Below are positions 9,101 to 17,883 of a stretch of DNA of 45,879 bases, one piece after another. Made by a program: the position numbers and the translations under genes. The notes beneath the pieces were generated by a model. That model made no database searches. It was not told the origin of the DNA and was given only the letters and a program-made list of their open reading frames with translations. How positions within the stretch are numbered: the first letter of the stretch is position 1; every line of letters begins with the position of its first letter. Origin of the DNA: Akkermansiaceae bacterium UBA1315 (GTDB lineage: Bacteria; Verrucomicrobiota; Verrucomicrobiia; Verrucomicrobiales; Akkermansiaceae); NCBI GenBank assembly GCA_002307065.1, contig DBTN01000019.1, forward strand, positions 1-45,879. The letters run 5' to 3'.

Positions 9101-12100
9101 GTCGAAGGGGCAACGATTTTGAATATCCATGGACCGGGCCGAAGTGAGCCGGCTGATTGGCGATTTGGGAATCTCGAACTGCTTACGGATCGTGCGACCT
9201 ATGGTCCGGATGAAACGTTGCGGCTGCGGGTGAACAGCGATCATGTCGATGCGCATGTCTGGCTTTTCCTGCACATCAGTGGATCCAGCGGTCGCGAGGC
9301 GCGGCGCGTTCAATTGGAGGGAAAGAGTCTGGAAGTTGAAGTTCCGCTGGACCGGCGAGATATGCCAAACATGTTTATCGAAGCGGTGACAATCCGGGAT
9401 GCGAAGATGTATCAAGCGGTTCGGCAAATTTTACTTCCTCCGGAAAACAAGCTGATCGAAGTGACGCTTGAACCGGAAAAGACGAAGGTAAAACCCAAGG
9501 AGGAATCGGCGTTGCGGGTGACGCTGCGCGATGCCGAAGGGAAACCGGTTGTCGGTTCGGCAGTGCTCGCGATTTATGACAAGGCGCTCGAAGCGATCAC
9601 CGGGGGCTCGAATGTCCCATCGATTCGTGAGCACTTCTGGAGTTGGAAGAATTTTTACTATGAGCACCGTAGTGGGTTTTCGATTCCGACAGCCAGCGGG
9701 AATCTGCTGAGGCCGAAGGTGGTCGGAATGCAGGGCTTGGGCATGTTCGATATGGCCAGTGTCCAGAATTTCGATTCATTCGGCGCGATGGGTTATGGTG
9801 AGTCCGCTGAAATGGCGATGGCAGCCCCGATGAAAAACCGGATGGATAAGATGGCGGCATCGCAGGAGGCGACCGCTCCGGAACCCGCGCCGATTTTGGT
9901 GCGAAAGGATTTTGCGGATTTGTTAAAATGGTCGGGCTCGGTGCGGACGGACGAGAACGGTCAGGCGAAGATTCCGCTGACGTTTCCTGATAACCTCACG
10001 ACTTGGAAAGCCCGGGTGTGGGTTCTCGACCAAGGGACTCGGGTAGGTGAAGGGACGGCGGAGATCGTGACCTCGAAGGAACTGCTGGTTCGCTTGCAAG
10101 CGCCACGTTTTCTCGTCGAGAGAGACGAATCCATCGTCAGCGCGGTGGTTCACAACGAACATTCTTCGGCAAAAACCGTGGAGGTTTCCCTGGAGCTTGA
10201 AGGCGGGGTTTTGAAAACCACGCAGGGGAAAACCCGGTCGGTGAAGATCGCGGCGCATGCGGAAGCGCGGGTCGATTGGCGGGTAAAGGCTCTCAAGGAA
10301 GGAGAGGCGACCTTGCGGATGCGGTCGAGCGCGGGGAACGATGGGGATGCGGTGGAGCGCAAGCTGCCCATCCGAGTTCACGGCATGTCTCGTCAGGATG
10401 CGTGGAGTCAGGTGATCGCTCCGGAAGCGAGCTCGGCTTCGATTGAAATCCAAGTTCCGGAGAAGCGGCGTGTGGATCAAACGAAATTGACCGTGCGTTA
10501 TTCCCCGACCGTTGCGGGTGCGGTGGTGGATGCGATTCCGTATCTTGCCGGTTACCCGTATGGTTGCACTGAGCAAACTTTGAATCGATTCGTTCCCGCG
10601 GTGATCGCTCAGAAGATGGTGAAAAACCTCGGCGTTGACCTGGGTGAAATCCGGGCGAAACGGACGAATTTGAATCCGCAGGAACTCGGCGGGGCGGAAG
10701 ATCGTTCCCAGCGTTGGAATCTGTGGCAGAACAACCCGGTTTTCAACGAAATCGAAATGTCGAAGATGGTGGACGCAGGAATTGAAAGGCTTGCGGGAAT
10801 GCGGAACGCCGATGGCGGCTGGGGCTGGTTTTCCGGTTACGGCGAACAATCTTATCCTCATACCACGGCGGTGATCGTTCACGGATTGCTGACCGCGAAA
10901 GAAAGCGGGGCGGCGATTCCGGACGATTTGCTCAGTTCGGGAATCAGTTGGCTGGCCGCTTATGAAAGAATAGAGACCGACAAGCTGCAACGATTCGTCG
11001 AGAACGAAGCGATCCGGCGAGAGGGTGGAAAAGTGGCGGATCTTAACCGTTTGGAAAAACCGGTTACGGATTCGTTGGACGCCTTCGTCCGGGTCGTGCT
11101 GGGTGAAGCGAAGCGCGATTCCGAGCCGATGGTCGCGTTCCTTCATCGCGATCGGTTGAAGCTGCCGGTTTACGCGCAGGTTCTTTTGGGGCTGGAACAT
11201 CAGCGCAAAGGGGACGAGGCGCGGCGAGACGAAGTGATGGCGACTCTTTCGCAGTGGGTGGTCAAGGACGCGGAAAACCAAACGGCTTATCTCGATCTTA
11301 AAAATCAGAATCATTGGTGGTATTGGTATGGCGACGATATCGAAGCGCACGCTTGGTATTTGAAGCTCCTTTCCGCCGTAAAACCCCAAGACGAGGAAAC
11401 GCGGGGGTTGGTAAAATATTTGGTGAATCATCGGCAGCATTCGGGTTGCTGGAAATCGACACGGGACAGCGCCTTTGTCATCGAAGCCATCGCCGGGTAT
11501 CTGAAGGCGAGCGGTGAGCTTGCGCCGGAGATGGAGTTGGAAGTCCTGTTCGATGGGAAACCGCTGCGGAAGGTCGCGGTGAACCGGGAGAATTTATTCA
11601 GTTTTGATAACTCCGTCACGTTGCGGGGAGATCAGGTATCTGGTGGAAAGCACACGATCGAATTCCGCCGAACCGGCGAAGGCCCAGTGTATGCGAATGC
11701 TTATCTCGAAGTCTTCACGTTGGAAGATCGCCTGCGGGCCGCAGGGTTGGAAGTGAAGGTTGAGCGAAAAGCTTACAAACTGATCGAGTTGGAAAAAGAC
11801 AACGCGGTTCCGGATTCGACCGGTTTGATTTCACGTCAGACGGAAAAACGTTTTCGCCGAGAATTGCTTGAGGATGGAGCGAAACTGGTTTCCGGAGATC
11901 GGGTGGAAATCGAACTGATTTTGGAGAGTAAAAATGACTACGAATATCTTTTGTTTTCCGATGTGAAAGCTGCCGGGTTTGAAGCGGTCGACGCGCTGAG
12001 CGGTTATCTCCGTGGCGCTTCGTTTCCGGTATATATGGAACCGCGAGATCAAACGGTGGATTTCTTTATCCGTTCGTTGCCACGCGGGACGCATTCCTTG

Positions 12101-12232
12101 CGTTACCAACTTCGCGCCGAAGCGCCGGGGTCATTCAAAGCCTTGCCGGCGGTCGCCGAGGGGATGTATGCGCCGGAACTTCGCGCCAATTCCGAAGATA
12201 TGCTTTTGAAAATCGAAGATAAAAACCGGTAG
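6128..12232 (+). CDS. Bacterial alpha-2-macroglobulin-like protein with thioester motif
   Basis: About 2034 residues. Alpha-2-macroglobulins trap attacking proteases: cleavage of a bait region exposes a thioester that links covalently to the protease. Seen here: an ordinary signal peptide (MALLVFFLHLSARA) without a lipobox; an N-terminal helical part of about 400 residues; macroglobulin domains, including YAITDRPLYQPGDTVHAKFF near residue 632; a Trp/Pro-rich insert (about 785-835); a Met-rich segment at the bait position (about 1200-1255); a conserved A2M core (KIPLTFPDNLTTWKARVWVL); and thioester motif PYGCTEQT with Cys1480 and Gln1483, followed by an alpha-alpha toroid (NADGGWGWFSGYGEQSYPHT). 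It is probably periplasmic. No pbpC neighbour is present, unlike many bacterial homologues. GTG at 6125 is an alternative start. Confidence 0.93.
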   Translation: MKPGLWMALLVFFLHLSARAETVAEWREERDKLVEKGLWRDALTFYGENLQPISDEESGKDLTIAVSAIARLDGWAEFDAWIENVIAGHPENASVQMAAASAYQGAPHSGRRIGGDFERGLQGRFGGRRDTPGGEPVASAGEIVNSEERDYVRSLQLLRQALIHSKTASETAGVWREISVQLRRREVWKFQVLTSLEILPEWGETGPEGGTEGAPWKDDRPVVYEVPATWEDAKNDGERWRFALSERVRLDPGAAAAVMLERARFSHSQFGTETMANFGWWREIDPDTAKGLLEMDTLEEDECLAKTSDGVRRFKLPAEHHFIALYRAVVEDADLGAQAADALVDVFLNRRQFDKAKTVLEQRIEKFGTGPQDSRQALLDQIVGNWGRFEVAETVPAHTRPKLPLVFRNAKSIKLKAAPVDMEALLRDTTAYLNGNPKIISWDRINPSSIATRLIREKNSKYLSDPIATWEQPLTPAESHRDTRVDLEIPLDQPGAWWISGEMEGGSTFHSLIWIVDTVIAQRDVAGQKQWWVADAKTGAPVEAAEVEFFGYKITQFEPKGILDRKIETVTESFTKTTDADGKVLLKPGDWKEDYQWMAIARKEGLASAFFGFTHLGLDEARLENGNRDISYAITDRPLYQPGDTVHAKFFLRNVGYFEPDLGKYSKKGGTFKLINPRGEEAVTLTNLMTDELGAVEAEAVLPKDAALGEWRAVYEIKNVIAASVPFRMEEYRKPEYEVTVEAPSEPVRLGGKFTATVRANYFHGAPVRSATVQVTVKRASLGERWFPRGRWDWLYGRGTWWPGVEATWHPDWKSWGCMPPPPPWWGGGRWTPDELILEKEMPIGENGTLKVEIDTASAREIHGDLDARYVIEARVVDASRREERGSGEVIAARKSFEVVVWADRGYARAGDEVEANVSAATLAGKPVVAAKGVLRLLKLSSGENGSIEELEVNSWPVETDAEGRISHRFSVPETGQFRLAAALADEAGEPVEGATILNIHGPGRSEPADWRFGNLELLTDRATYGPDETLRLRVNSDHVDAHVWLFLHISGSSGREARRVQLEGKSLEVEVPLDRRDMPNMFIEAVTIRDAKMYQAVRQILLPPENKLIEVTLEPEKTKVKPKEESALRVTLRDAEGKPVVGSAVLAIYDKALEAITGGSNVPSIREHFWSWKNFYYEHRSGFSIPTASGNLLRPKVVGMQGLGMFDMASVQNFDSFGAMGYGESAEMAMAAPMKNRMDKMAASQEATAPEPAPILVRKDFADLLKWSGSVRTDENGQAKIPLTFPDNLTTWKARVWVLDQGTRVGEGTAEIVTSKELLVRLQAPRFLVERDESIVSAVVHNEHSSAKTVEVSLELEGGVLKTTQGKTRSVKIAAHAEARVDWRVKALKEGEATLRMRSSAGNDGDAVERKLPIRVHGMSRQDAWSQVIAPEASSASIEIQVPEKRRVDQTKLTVRYSPTVAGAVVDAIPYLAGYPYGCTEQTLNRFVPAVIAQKMVKNLGVDLGEIRAKRTNLNPQELGGAEDRSQRWNLWQNNPVFNEIEMSKMVDAGIERLAGMRNADGGWGWFSGYGEQSYPHTTAVIVHGLLTAKESGAAIPDDLLSSGISWLAAYERIETDKLQRFVENEAIRREGGKVADLNRLEKPVTDSLDAFVRVVLGEAKRDSEPMVAFLHRDRLKLPVYAQVLLGLEHQRKGDEARRDEVMATLSQWVVKDAENQTAYLDLKNQNHWWYWYGDDIEAHAWYLKLLSAVKPQDEETRGLVKYLVNHRQHSGCWKSTRDSAFVIEAIAGYLKASGELAPEMELEVLFDGKPLRKVAVNRENLFSFDNSVTLRGDQVSGGKHTIEFRRTGEGPVYANAYLEVFTLEDRLRAAGLEVKVERKAYKLIELEKDNAVPDSTGLISRQTEKRFRRELLEDGAKLVSGDRVEIELILESKNDYEYLLFSDVKAAGFEAVDALSGYLRGASFPVYMEPRDQTVDFFIRSLPRGTHSLRYQLRAEAPGSFKALPAVAEGMYAPELRANSEDMLLKIEDKNR

Positions 12233-12256
12233 TCTGGATCCGTAGCGGTTTTCCAA

Positions 12257-12272
12257 TTTCCGCTCGCGGAAA
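12257..12272. terminator. Hairpin between convergent genes, possible terminator
   Basis: TTTCCG (12257-12262) and CGGAAA (12267-12272) form a perfect stem with loop CTCG in the gap between the convergent macroglobulin and mqo genes. An outer pairing of CGGTTTTCC with GGAAAAACCG is also possible. No clean T tract follows on either strand, so the role as terminator is uncertain. Confidence 0.3.
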
Positions 12273-12347
12273 AACCGATCATCGCCCGCGACACCGAGCT
12301 CGAATTTCGAGCGGTGGCGTGGAAGGAAGGATTGGCTGGCGGGATTT

Positions 12348-13832
12348 TCAGAGACCCAGCGACCGATCGACCTTTGCTCGCAGCGAGCGATAGAATTCCG
12401 GATCGGCGGCGAGTTTTTGGCCGTAAGATGGGATCATTTCTTTCAGAACCGGTTTCCAGTCGGAGAGGCGTTTTGGGAAACATTTTTCCAAAATATCCAA
12501 CATCACTTCCACGGCGGTAGAGGCACCGGGAGAAGCTCCCAAAAGCGCGGCGATCGAGCCGTCACCGGCGGCGACCACTTCAGTTCCGAATTGGAGGACG
12601 CCACCTTTTTCGGAATCTTGTTTGATGATTTGGACGCGTTGTCCGGCGGTGAGCAGGCGCCAATCCTTGAGTTCCGCTTCCGGGAAAAATTCGCGAAGTG
12701 CGTCCAGCCGATCTTCGGGATGCTGGATGACCTGTTCGATGAGATAGCGGGTCAGATCAATGTTGTCCTTTCCGACGGCGAGCATCGGAATCAGGTTGGA
12801 AATTTTCACCGAACCGGGGAGGTCGAGCAATGATCCGGATTTCAAAAATTTTGGAGAAAACCCGGCGAAGGGGCCGAAAAGCAGGGATGGCTTTCCATCG
12901 ATGATCCGAGTGTCGAGGTGAGGCACGGACATCGGTGGCGCGCCGACCGCGGCTTTTCCATAAACTTTCGCATGGTGGCGTTTCACAATTTCAGGATCGT
13001 CGCAGACGAGAAACTGCCCGCTGACGGGAAATCCGCCGAACCCTTTTCCTTCGGAGATCGCCGATTTTTGCAACAGCGGAAGCGATGCTCCGCCGGCTCC
13101 GACGAAAACGAAAGGGGCGGTGATTTTGCGATTGATGCCTTGTTCGAGATTGCGAACCGAAAGTTCCCAACGGCCATCGCGTTTGCGTTTCACGTCGCGC
13201 ACCTGGTGGTGGGTCGCGATTTTGACGTTTTCCTTCGAGGCGAGATATTCGACCAAACTGCGGGTGAGTGCGCCGAAATTCACGTCCGTGCCACCTTCGG
13301 CACGGGTCGCCGCGATCGGTTCGTCCACAGGTCGACCGTCCAACAGGAGCGGTGCCCAGCGGGCGATCGTTTCCGGATCGGTGGAAAATTCCATTTCCTC
13401 GAAAAACGGATGACCGCTCATCGTTTGGTGGCGGCGCTTGAGAAATGCCTGATCTTCCCGTCCGCGGACGAAACTCATGTGAGGGACCCGGGTGATGAAT
13501 TGTCCCGGTTCGGGAAGGATGCCTTGGGCGACCAGGTAGGACCAGAATTGTTTCGAAATCTCGAACGCTTCGTTGATCTCGATCGCTTTTGAAATGTCGA
13601 CCGAGCCATCCGGTTTTTCCTTGGTGTAGTTGAGCTCACAAAGCGCGGCGTGACCGGTTCCGGCGTTGTTCCAGGGGTTGGAGCTTTCTTCCGCGACTTC
13701 TGCCAGAGCTTCGACGATCTGGATTTTCAGCGACGGATCGAGCTGATGAAGGAGGACGCCGAGCGTGGCGCTCATGATTCCGCCACCAATGAGGATGACG
13801 TCCGGTTCCGCAATTGTTTCGAGTCGTTTCAT
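12348..13832 (-). CDS. mqo: Malate:quinone oxidoreductase
   Basis: Mqo is a peripheral membrane FAD enzyme that oxidises malate to oxaloacetate and passes electrons to quinone in the TCA cycle. The protein (about 494 residues) matches the family along its length: the dinucleotide fold DVILIGGGIMSATLG, ESSNPWNNAGTGHAALCELNYT, INEAFEISKQFWSYLV, VPHMSFVRG, FVGAGGASLPLLQ, GFPVSGQFLV, AKVYGKAAVGAPPMSVPHLDTR, LFGPFAGFSPKFLK and LGASPGAST. I start at the ATG at 13832 next to the FAD motif; ATG 13850 is an in-frame alternative. It is a single gene, convergent with the macroglobulin gene and divergent from the helical protein at 13962. Confidence 0.95.
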   Translation of the reverse strand: MKRLETIAEPDVILIGGGIMSATLGVLLHQLDPSLKIQIVEALAEVAEESSNPWNNAGTGHAALCELNYTKEKPDGSVDISKAIEINEAFEISKQFWSYLVAQGILPEPGQFITRVPHMSFVRGREDQAFLKRRHQTMSGHPFFEEMEFSTDPETIARWAPLLLDGRPVDEPIAATRAEGGTDVNFGALTRSLVEYLASKENVKIATHHQVRDVKRKRDGRWELSVRNLEQGINRKITAPFVFVGAGGASLPLLQKSAISEGKGFGGFPVSGQFLVCDDPEIVKRHHAKVYGKAAVGAPPMSVPHLDTRIIDGKPSLLFGPFAGFSPKFLKSGSLLDLPGSVKISNLIPMLAVGKDNIDLTRYLIEQVIQHPEDRLDALREFFPEAELKDWRLLTAGQRVQIIKQDSEKGGVLQFGTEVVAAGDGSIAALLGASPGASTAVEVMLDILEKCFPKRLSDWKPVLKEMIPSYGQKLAADPEFYRSLRAKVDRSLGL

Positions 13833-13961
13833 GAGAGCTGCCGTCGCCATAGATGCGAACGGGCAAAATCGCAAGTGCGGAGCGGGCTTTCGCGAGCGCT
13901 CGGATCACTTTTCCGAACGGAGAAATTAGGTCGCGCATCCGCGTTTCTACGACTATATCAG

Positions 13962-14423
13962 ATGGCGATGCCGCCCGATGCCTTACCCGATTCTTCTGAT
14001 GTGCTGGAACTTCAGCGAGTGCTGATTCGATACGTGGATTCTCAGGAAGGCTATCACCAGGCGGCAGAGCTGATGGAGCGGGAGGATTTGGCTTCGGCAT
14101 TTCGCGAAGTGGCGGCGCGGCGTCATGCAGTGGGCGAGAGGATCGCCAAGCTCCTCGAACGAAAAGGTGAGGAAGCGGAGTCGGAGGGCAGTGTCGAGGG
14201 CGCGATCCATCGGTGGTGGATTCGTTTGCGGGAAAAGGTCGCCGCAGAAGAGTTGCAGGCGATTTTGGTCGAGTGCATCCGGGGAGAAAAGGTGCTTTTG
14301 GAATCGCTGCAAAAGGCGTTGGAGTCCGGCGAAAACTCGGAGGAGGTCACTCAGATTTTGCACGATGCCGCGACGGAAGTCGAAATGGCGATTGAGCATT
14401 TTGAATCCGCATTGGACTCGTGA
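13962..14423 (+). CDS. PA2169/DUF2383-like four-helix-bundle protein (divergent)
   Basis: About 153 residues, all helical, with the layout of the PA2169 ferritin-like family: LQRVLIRYVDSQEGYHQAAELM, LASAFREVAARRHAVGERIAKLLE, a Gly/Glu turn, IHRWWIRLREKVA, LVECIRGEKVLLESLQKAL and a last helix ending in ESALDS. It is a distant relative of the two closely similar proteins at 34908-35360 and 42186-42641 and lacks their NSLLRGELSAVETY signature. These proteins are often linked to stress in other bacteria; no biochemical role is established. I chose the ATG at 13962 (ATG 13968 also possible); the open frame runs further upstream, antisense to mqo, without homology. No sigma-54-type element was found upstream of this copy. 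Confidence 0.72.
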   Translation: MAMPPDALPDSSDVLELQRVLIRYVDSQEGYHQAAELMEREDLASAFREVAARRHAVGERIAKLLERKGEEAESEGSVEGAIHRWWIRLREKVAAEELQAILVECIRGEKVLLESLQKALESGENSEEVTQILHDAATEVEMAIEHFESALDS

Positions 14424-14540
14424 AGCGGCTGCTAGGCTTCCCCGAGGATCGGTTGATCGTTTTCTCAAGTCGAAGATCCGTCTGAAGAGGGGAAAAGTTT
14501 GTGCTTTCTCCGATCGCGGCGGGTCACTAACCAAGGCGTC

Positions 14541-15818
14541 GTGATCATCGAACCGCCTTCTTTTCCGCAGACCGATTCCGCACGGTCGGTGCTGGATCTT
14601 GCCGTGATTGGCGGAGGGGCTTCAGGTATTTTCACGGCATTGCGGTATGCCGAAATGGCGGCCGGAAAGCGGGTGGCGGTTTTTGAAAAGAGCCCGCATT
14701 TTTTGCAGAAAGTCCGTATTTCCGGAGGTGGGCGCTGCAATGTCACTCACGCGTGTTTTGATCCCCGGCGGCTGGCGGAAAATTATCCGCGCGGTTCGCG
14801 GGAGCTCCGCGCGGCTTTTCATCAATGGCAACCGTCCGACACGATCGAATGGTTTGGACGATTCGGTGTCGAATTAAAGACCGAAGCGGATGGGAGGATG
14901 TTTCCGGTGACGGATTCTTCGGAAACGATCATCGATTGTTTTCTGGACCGCGCCCGCGAATTTCAGATCCCCCTTTACCCGAAGCGTCCGTTGACGGGGA
15001 TCGAGCGATTGGAGAATGAGAATTTTTTATTGCGATTTGAGGGTCTAGCAGAACCGGTTGAGGCGCGCTCGGTTTGTGTGGCGGCCGGTTCGTTAAAAAA
15101 CAGTCCACTGTTAGAGCAGTTGAAAAAACTGGAGCAGACGATCGTGCCGTTGGTTCCGTCTTTGTTTGCTTTCAACGTGAACGATGCGCGCATTTCGGAT
15201 CTGGCGGGAGTGTCGCATCCGAAAGTTTCCGTGCGTCGGGACGGTCCGCATCCGGCGCGGCAGGGTCCTTTGCTCATCACTCACCGGGGTTTCAGCGGCC
15301 CGGCGGTGTTGCGGCTTTCTGCATGGGAAGCGCGGGCGTTGGCGGAAACGAATCATCATTTTTCCTTTGTCATCGATTGGCTGCCGGACTGTTCATTCGA
15401 AGAAATCGACGGGCGATTCGCGGATGATCGAAAACATCAGGGAGCGAAGCTGATCAAGAACACGCCGATTTCTCCCATTCCGCGACGGTTGTGGGAGCGT
15501 ATCGTTTTGTCCTGTGAGATCGGCGATGTGACGTGGGGACAGATTTCAAAACCGGCGATGCGGAGGCTGAAGGAAGAGTTGAAATCCGCGAAGTTCCAAG
15601 CGGAAGGAAAGACGACGAATAAAGACGAGTTCGTCACGGCGGGGGGGATTGAAAGACATGCCATTGATTTCAAAACCATGGAAAGCCGTTTGGTGAAGGG
15701 TTTGTATTTTGCCGGAGAATGCATCGATATGGATGGCATCACCGGTGGCTTCAACTTTCAGGCGGCATGGACCACCGCTCATTTGGCGGCGGTGGCGATT
15801 TCGAAACGATCTGCCTGA
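14541..15818 (+). CDS. HI0933/YhiN-family FAD-dependent oxidoreductase
   Basis: A flavoprotein of about 425 residues. It shows the FAD-binding Rossmann motif DLAVIGGGASGIFTALRYAE near the N-terminus, the hallmark ISGGGRCNVTHAC (from about residue 60), THRGFSGPAVLRLSAWEAR, and the C-terminal FAD motif GECIDMDGITGGFNFQAAW, all typical of the HI0933 family (BaiN is a relative). The physiological substrate is not known for most members. The start GTG at 14541 places the Rossmann motif about 20 residues in and is preceded by AAGG; a longer frame from TTG 14499 exists. It is on the same strand as the helical protein upstream. Confidence 0.9.
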   Translation: MIIEPPSFPQTDSARSVLDLAVIGGGASGIFTALRYAEMAAGKRVAVFEKSPHFLQKVRISGGGRCNVTHACFDPRRLAENYPRGSRELRAAFHQWQPSDTIEWFGRFGVELKTEADGRMFPVTDSSETIIDCFLDRAREFQIPLYPKRPLTGIERLENENFLLRFEGLAEPVEARSVCVAAGSLKNSPLLEQLKKLEQTIVPLVPSLFAFNVNDARISDLAGVSHPKVSVRRDGPHPARQGPLLITHRGFSGPAVLRLSAWEARALAETNHHFSFVIDWLPDCSFEEIDGRFADDRKHQGAKLIKNTPISPIPRRLWERIVLSCEIGDVTWGQISKPAMRRLKEELKSAKFQAEGKTTNKDEFVTAGGIERHAIDFKTMESRLVKGLYFAGECIDMDGITGGFNFQAAWTTAHLAAVAISKRSA

Positions 15819-15872
15819 TCAAATCCAGACCTTTGAACTTGGCGGGATTCGTCCTTACCGGTAAATTGGGAT

Positions 15873-16862
15873 ATGGATTTTCTTTCGTCGGCCTCCGCGT
15901 ATGAAGCGGGCTTGGCAGTGGGCAAGATCTTGGTGGTCGTGCTCGTGACGGGGATGACATTCGGCGGCGGATTGCTTTTTATCGTTTCACTTATCAAGGC
16001 GATTCGGTTGAAGACGATCGGTTGGATCTTGTGTTGTGTGATTTCCGGAGTGTTCTGCAGTTTTGGATTATTCGGTTCTTTGGGAATGGCGACTCGGGCG
16101 GCGGTGGGATGGGTTGAAAGATATGATCCAGCGTTTACTTTGAAAAAGCGTTTGGAATCGGAAGATAAACGGATTTCCATCGAGGTGCCGGAGTTATGGA
16201 AATCAACCGGTCGTCGGCATGAAAGCTCGGTGATCGAGGCGACCGATTTGCTGGAGCAGACCTGTGTGATGGTGCTGGTGGACGCGAAGGAAGACTTTCT
16301 CGGGACTCTTGAAGAATTTGACGATCTGACGGTTGAGGGGATGAAGAACGCATTGGATGAGCCGTCGATCTCTGGTCCTGAAAACCGGTTGATTGGAGGA
16401 TTGCCCGCGATTTATCGAAGAATCGCCGGGACGACCGATCTGACGAGGATCGTTTATCATCGCGTCTCGATCGAGTCTTCGGAATGTTATTATCAGGTTC
16501 TTGCGTGGACCTCTCCGTCTCGGGAGGCCAAGATGTTTCCTTTGTTGATGGCTATTTTGGAAAGCAGTGAAGTCGGCGTTGGCATTCCTGTAGATCTAGA
16601 ACCGGTGCCACCTGAGCTGGATGTGCTTTCCCGGGTGATGAGTTTGGTGGTGGGTCAGCTTGGAGCCAATGCCGCATCGATCCGGTCGGATTCGCGTTTT
16701 GAGGAAGATTTCCGAGCAGACGAACAAGAGGTGATGAGGTTGCTAAAAGTGACGGGCAAAACGTTTGGTATCACGATTCCAGACGCGGATGCGAAACGAT
16801 TAAAGACCGTGGGAGATCTGGCCGGCTGGCTGGAACGCCATTCGTCCGAGTGGCGGCATTGA
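15873..16862 (+). CDS. Membrane protein with C-terminal acyl-carrier-like domain lacking the attachment serine
   Basis: 329 residues. Two transmembrane helices lie near the N-terminus (KILVVVLVTGMTFGGGLLFIVSLI and IGWILCCVISGVFCSFGLF). The middle domain (about 105-240; RISIEVPELWKS, VMVLVDAKEDFLGTLEEF) is alpha/beta and unrecognised, perhaps like small stress-type or PsbP/DUF1795 folds. Residues 249-325 (VMSLVVGQLGANAASIRSDS, FEEDFRADEQEV, FGITIPDADAKRLKTVGDLAGWLERH) follow the acyl carrier protein pattern closely, but DSL is replaced by DEQ: Glu284 stands where the phosphopantetheine-bearing Ser should be. It is therefore probably a non-carrier, protein-protein interaction version. The function is unknown. 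Confidence 0.75.
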   Translation: MDFLSSASAYEAGLAVGKILVVVLVTGMTFGGGLLFIVSLIKAIRLKTIGWILCCVISGVFCSFGLFGSLGMATRAAVGWVERYDPAFTLKKRLESEDKRISIEVPELWKSTGRRHESSVIEATDLLEQTCVMVLVDAKEDFLGTLEEFDDLTVEGMKNALDEPSISGPENRLIGGLPAIYRRIAGTTDLTRIVYHRVSIESSECYYQVLAWTSPSREAKMFPLLMAILESSEVGVGIPVDLEPVPPELDVLSRVMSLVVGQLGANAASIRSDSRFEEDFRADEQEVMRLLKVTGKTFGITIPDADAKRLKTVGDLAGWLERHSSEWRH

Positions 16863-17087
16863 GGAATATGGAGGAGTCAGGCGTTTGGTGCGATTGGTCA
16901 AGGAAGATCGTTAGTTCTCTTCATGGGATAGATTCCTTATTATCGGTCATTTATCAGGTTATTCGATTTGGTTCTATTTATTGATGGCGATCGGTTTATA
17001 CCGGTCGGTTGGGCAAGTAGAAACTTCCAACACGGAGCTGCCGACTGCCTTAAACCCAAAAAAGTAGAGCTGGATCATGAATAAATT

Positions 17088-17879
17088 ATGAAACAAATCC
17101 ATCAGTTCGTAAGGATCGACCGCAGGACGACATTGTTATCGGTCATGTTGATATCAGTCGTGATAGAAGAAGCTAAAGGGGCGAGTCTTCTGGGAGTGGC
17201 CGATGATTTCGCCGTTCTAGGGGCCACCACGATCACCGATGCCGGGACAAGTGCGATTTTCGGAGATGTCGGTCTCGTGCCGGGAAGTTCGATCACCGGA
17301 TTAACTCCAGCCATGGTCACCGGAACCATCCGAATCAATGATCAGGCGGCGATTGAGGCGAAAGCGGCGGCTTTGGTCGCTTATAATTCGCTGGCTGGCA
17401 TGACGACGACCCAGTCACTGACTGGAGAGTTGGGTGGGCTGACGTTGACCCCTGGAGTTTACACTCTGGCTTCCAGTGCGACCCTTACCGGGACGCTTAC
17501 ATTAGATGGCACTGGGATCAGCGATCCGATGTTTGTTTTTCAAATCGGCAGCACGTTAACGACTTTTACCAGTTCGTTGGTCGCGTTGCTGAATGGGGCT
17601 TCGGGAGATAACATTTATTTTCAAGTGGGGAGTTCTGCGACCTTGGGAACGAATTCTCAGTTTGCCGGGACGATTCTCGCGAATCAGAGTGTCACCTTGG
17701 CCACGGGTGCCTCGATTGCCGACGGTGCGGTATTTGCCCTAAACGGAGCCGTTTCGCTGGATGGTAATACGATTCGCGTAGTACCTGAGCCCGGGGCTGT
17801 GATTCTTTTGGCGACGGGAGCTTTCCCGTTGCTCGCGATCCGCAGACGCAAACGGCCGAAAACAGCTGTTGCTGCTTAA
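17088..17879 (+). CDS. DUF3494 ice-binding-like protein with PEP-CTERM sorting signal
   Basis: 263 residues. After an N-terminal hydrophobic export segment (LLSVMLISVVIEEAKGA) comes a DUF3494 beta-solenoid: DDFAVLGATTITDAGTSAIFGDVGLVPGSSITG, ALVAYNSLAGMTT, TLTPGVYTLASSATLTGTLTLDGTG, FVFQIGSTLTTFTSS, and FAGTILANQSVTLATGASIADG. DUF3494 proteins include ice-binding and antifreeze proteins, but many members act as adhesins or are uncharacterised. The C-terminus VPEPGAVILLATGAFPLLAIRRRKR is a PEP-CTERM signal (VPEP, membrane helix, Arg cluster), so an exosortase should cleave it and anchor it to the surface. No exosortase gene is in the window. The 225-base gap upstream shows no clear promoter. 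Confidence 0.88.
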   Translation: MKQIHQFVRIDRRTTLLSVMLISVVIEEAKGASLLGVADDFAVLGATTITDAGTSAIFGDVGLVPGSSITGLTPAMVTGTIRINDQAAIEAKAAALVAYNSLAGMTTTQSLTGELGGLTLTPGVYTLASSATLTGTLTLDGTGISDPMFVFQIGSTLTTFTSSLVALLNGASGDNIYFQVGSSATLGTNSQFAGTILANQSVTLATGASIADGAVFALNGAVSLDGNTIRVVPEPGAVILLATGAFPLLAIRRRKRPKTAVAA

Positions 17880-17883
17880 GCGT

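Noticed and set aside
9923..11440. 505-codon open frame on the minus strand inside the macroglobulin-like gene, with further long antisense frames nearby
   Set aside because: Rich in Arg, His and Pro, without domains, and lying antisense to a well-supported coding frame; it is a product of biased codon use.
13875..13961. Sigma-54-like element before the first PA2169-like gene
   Set aside because: No TGGCA block with a properly spaced GC is present in the gap.
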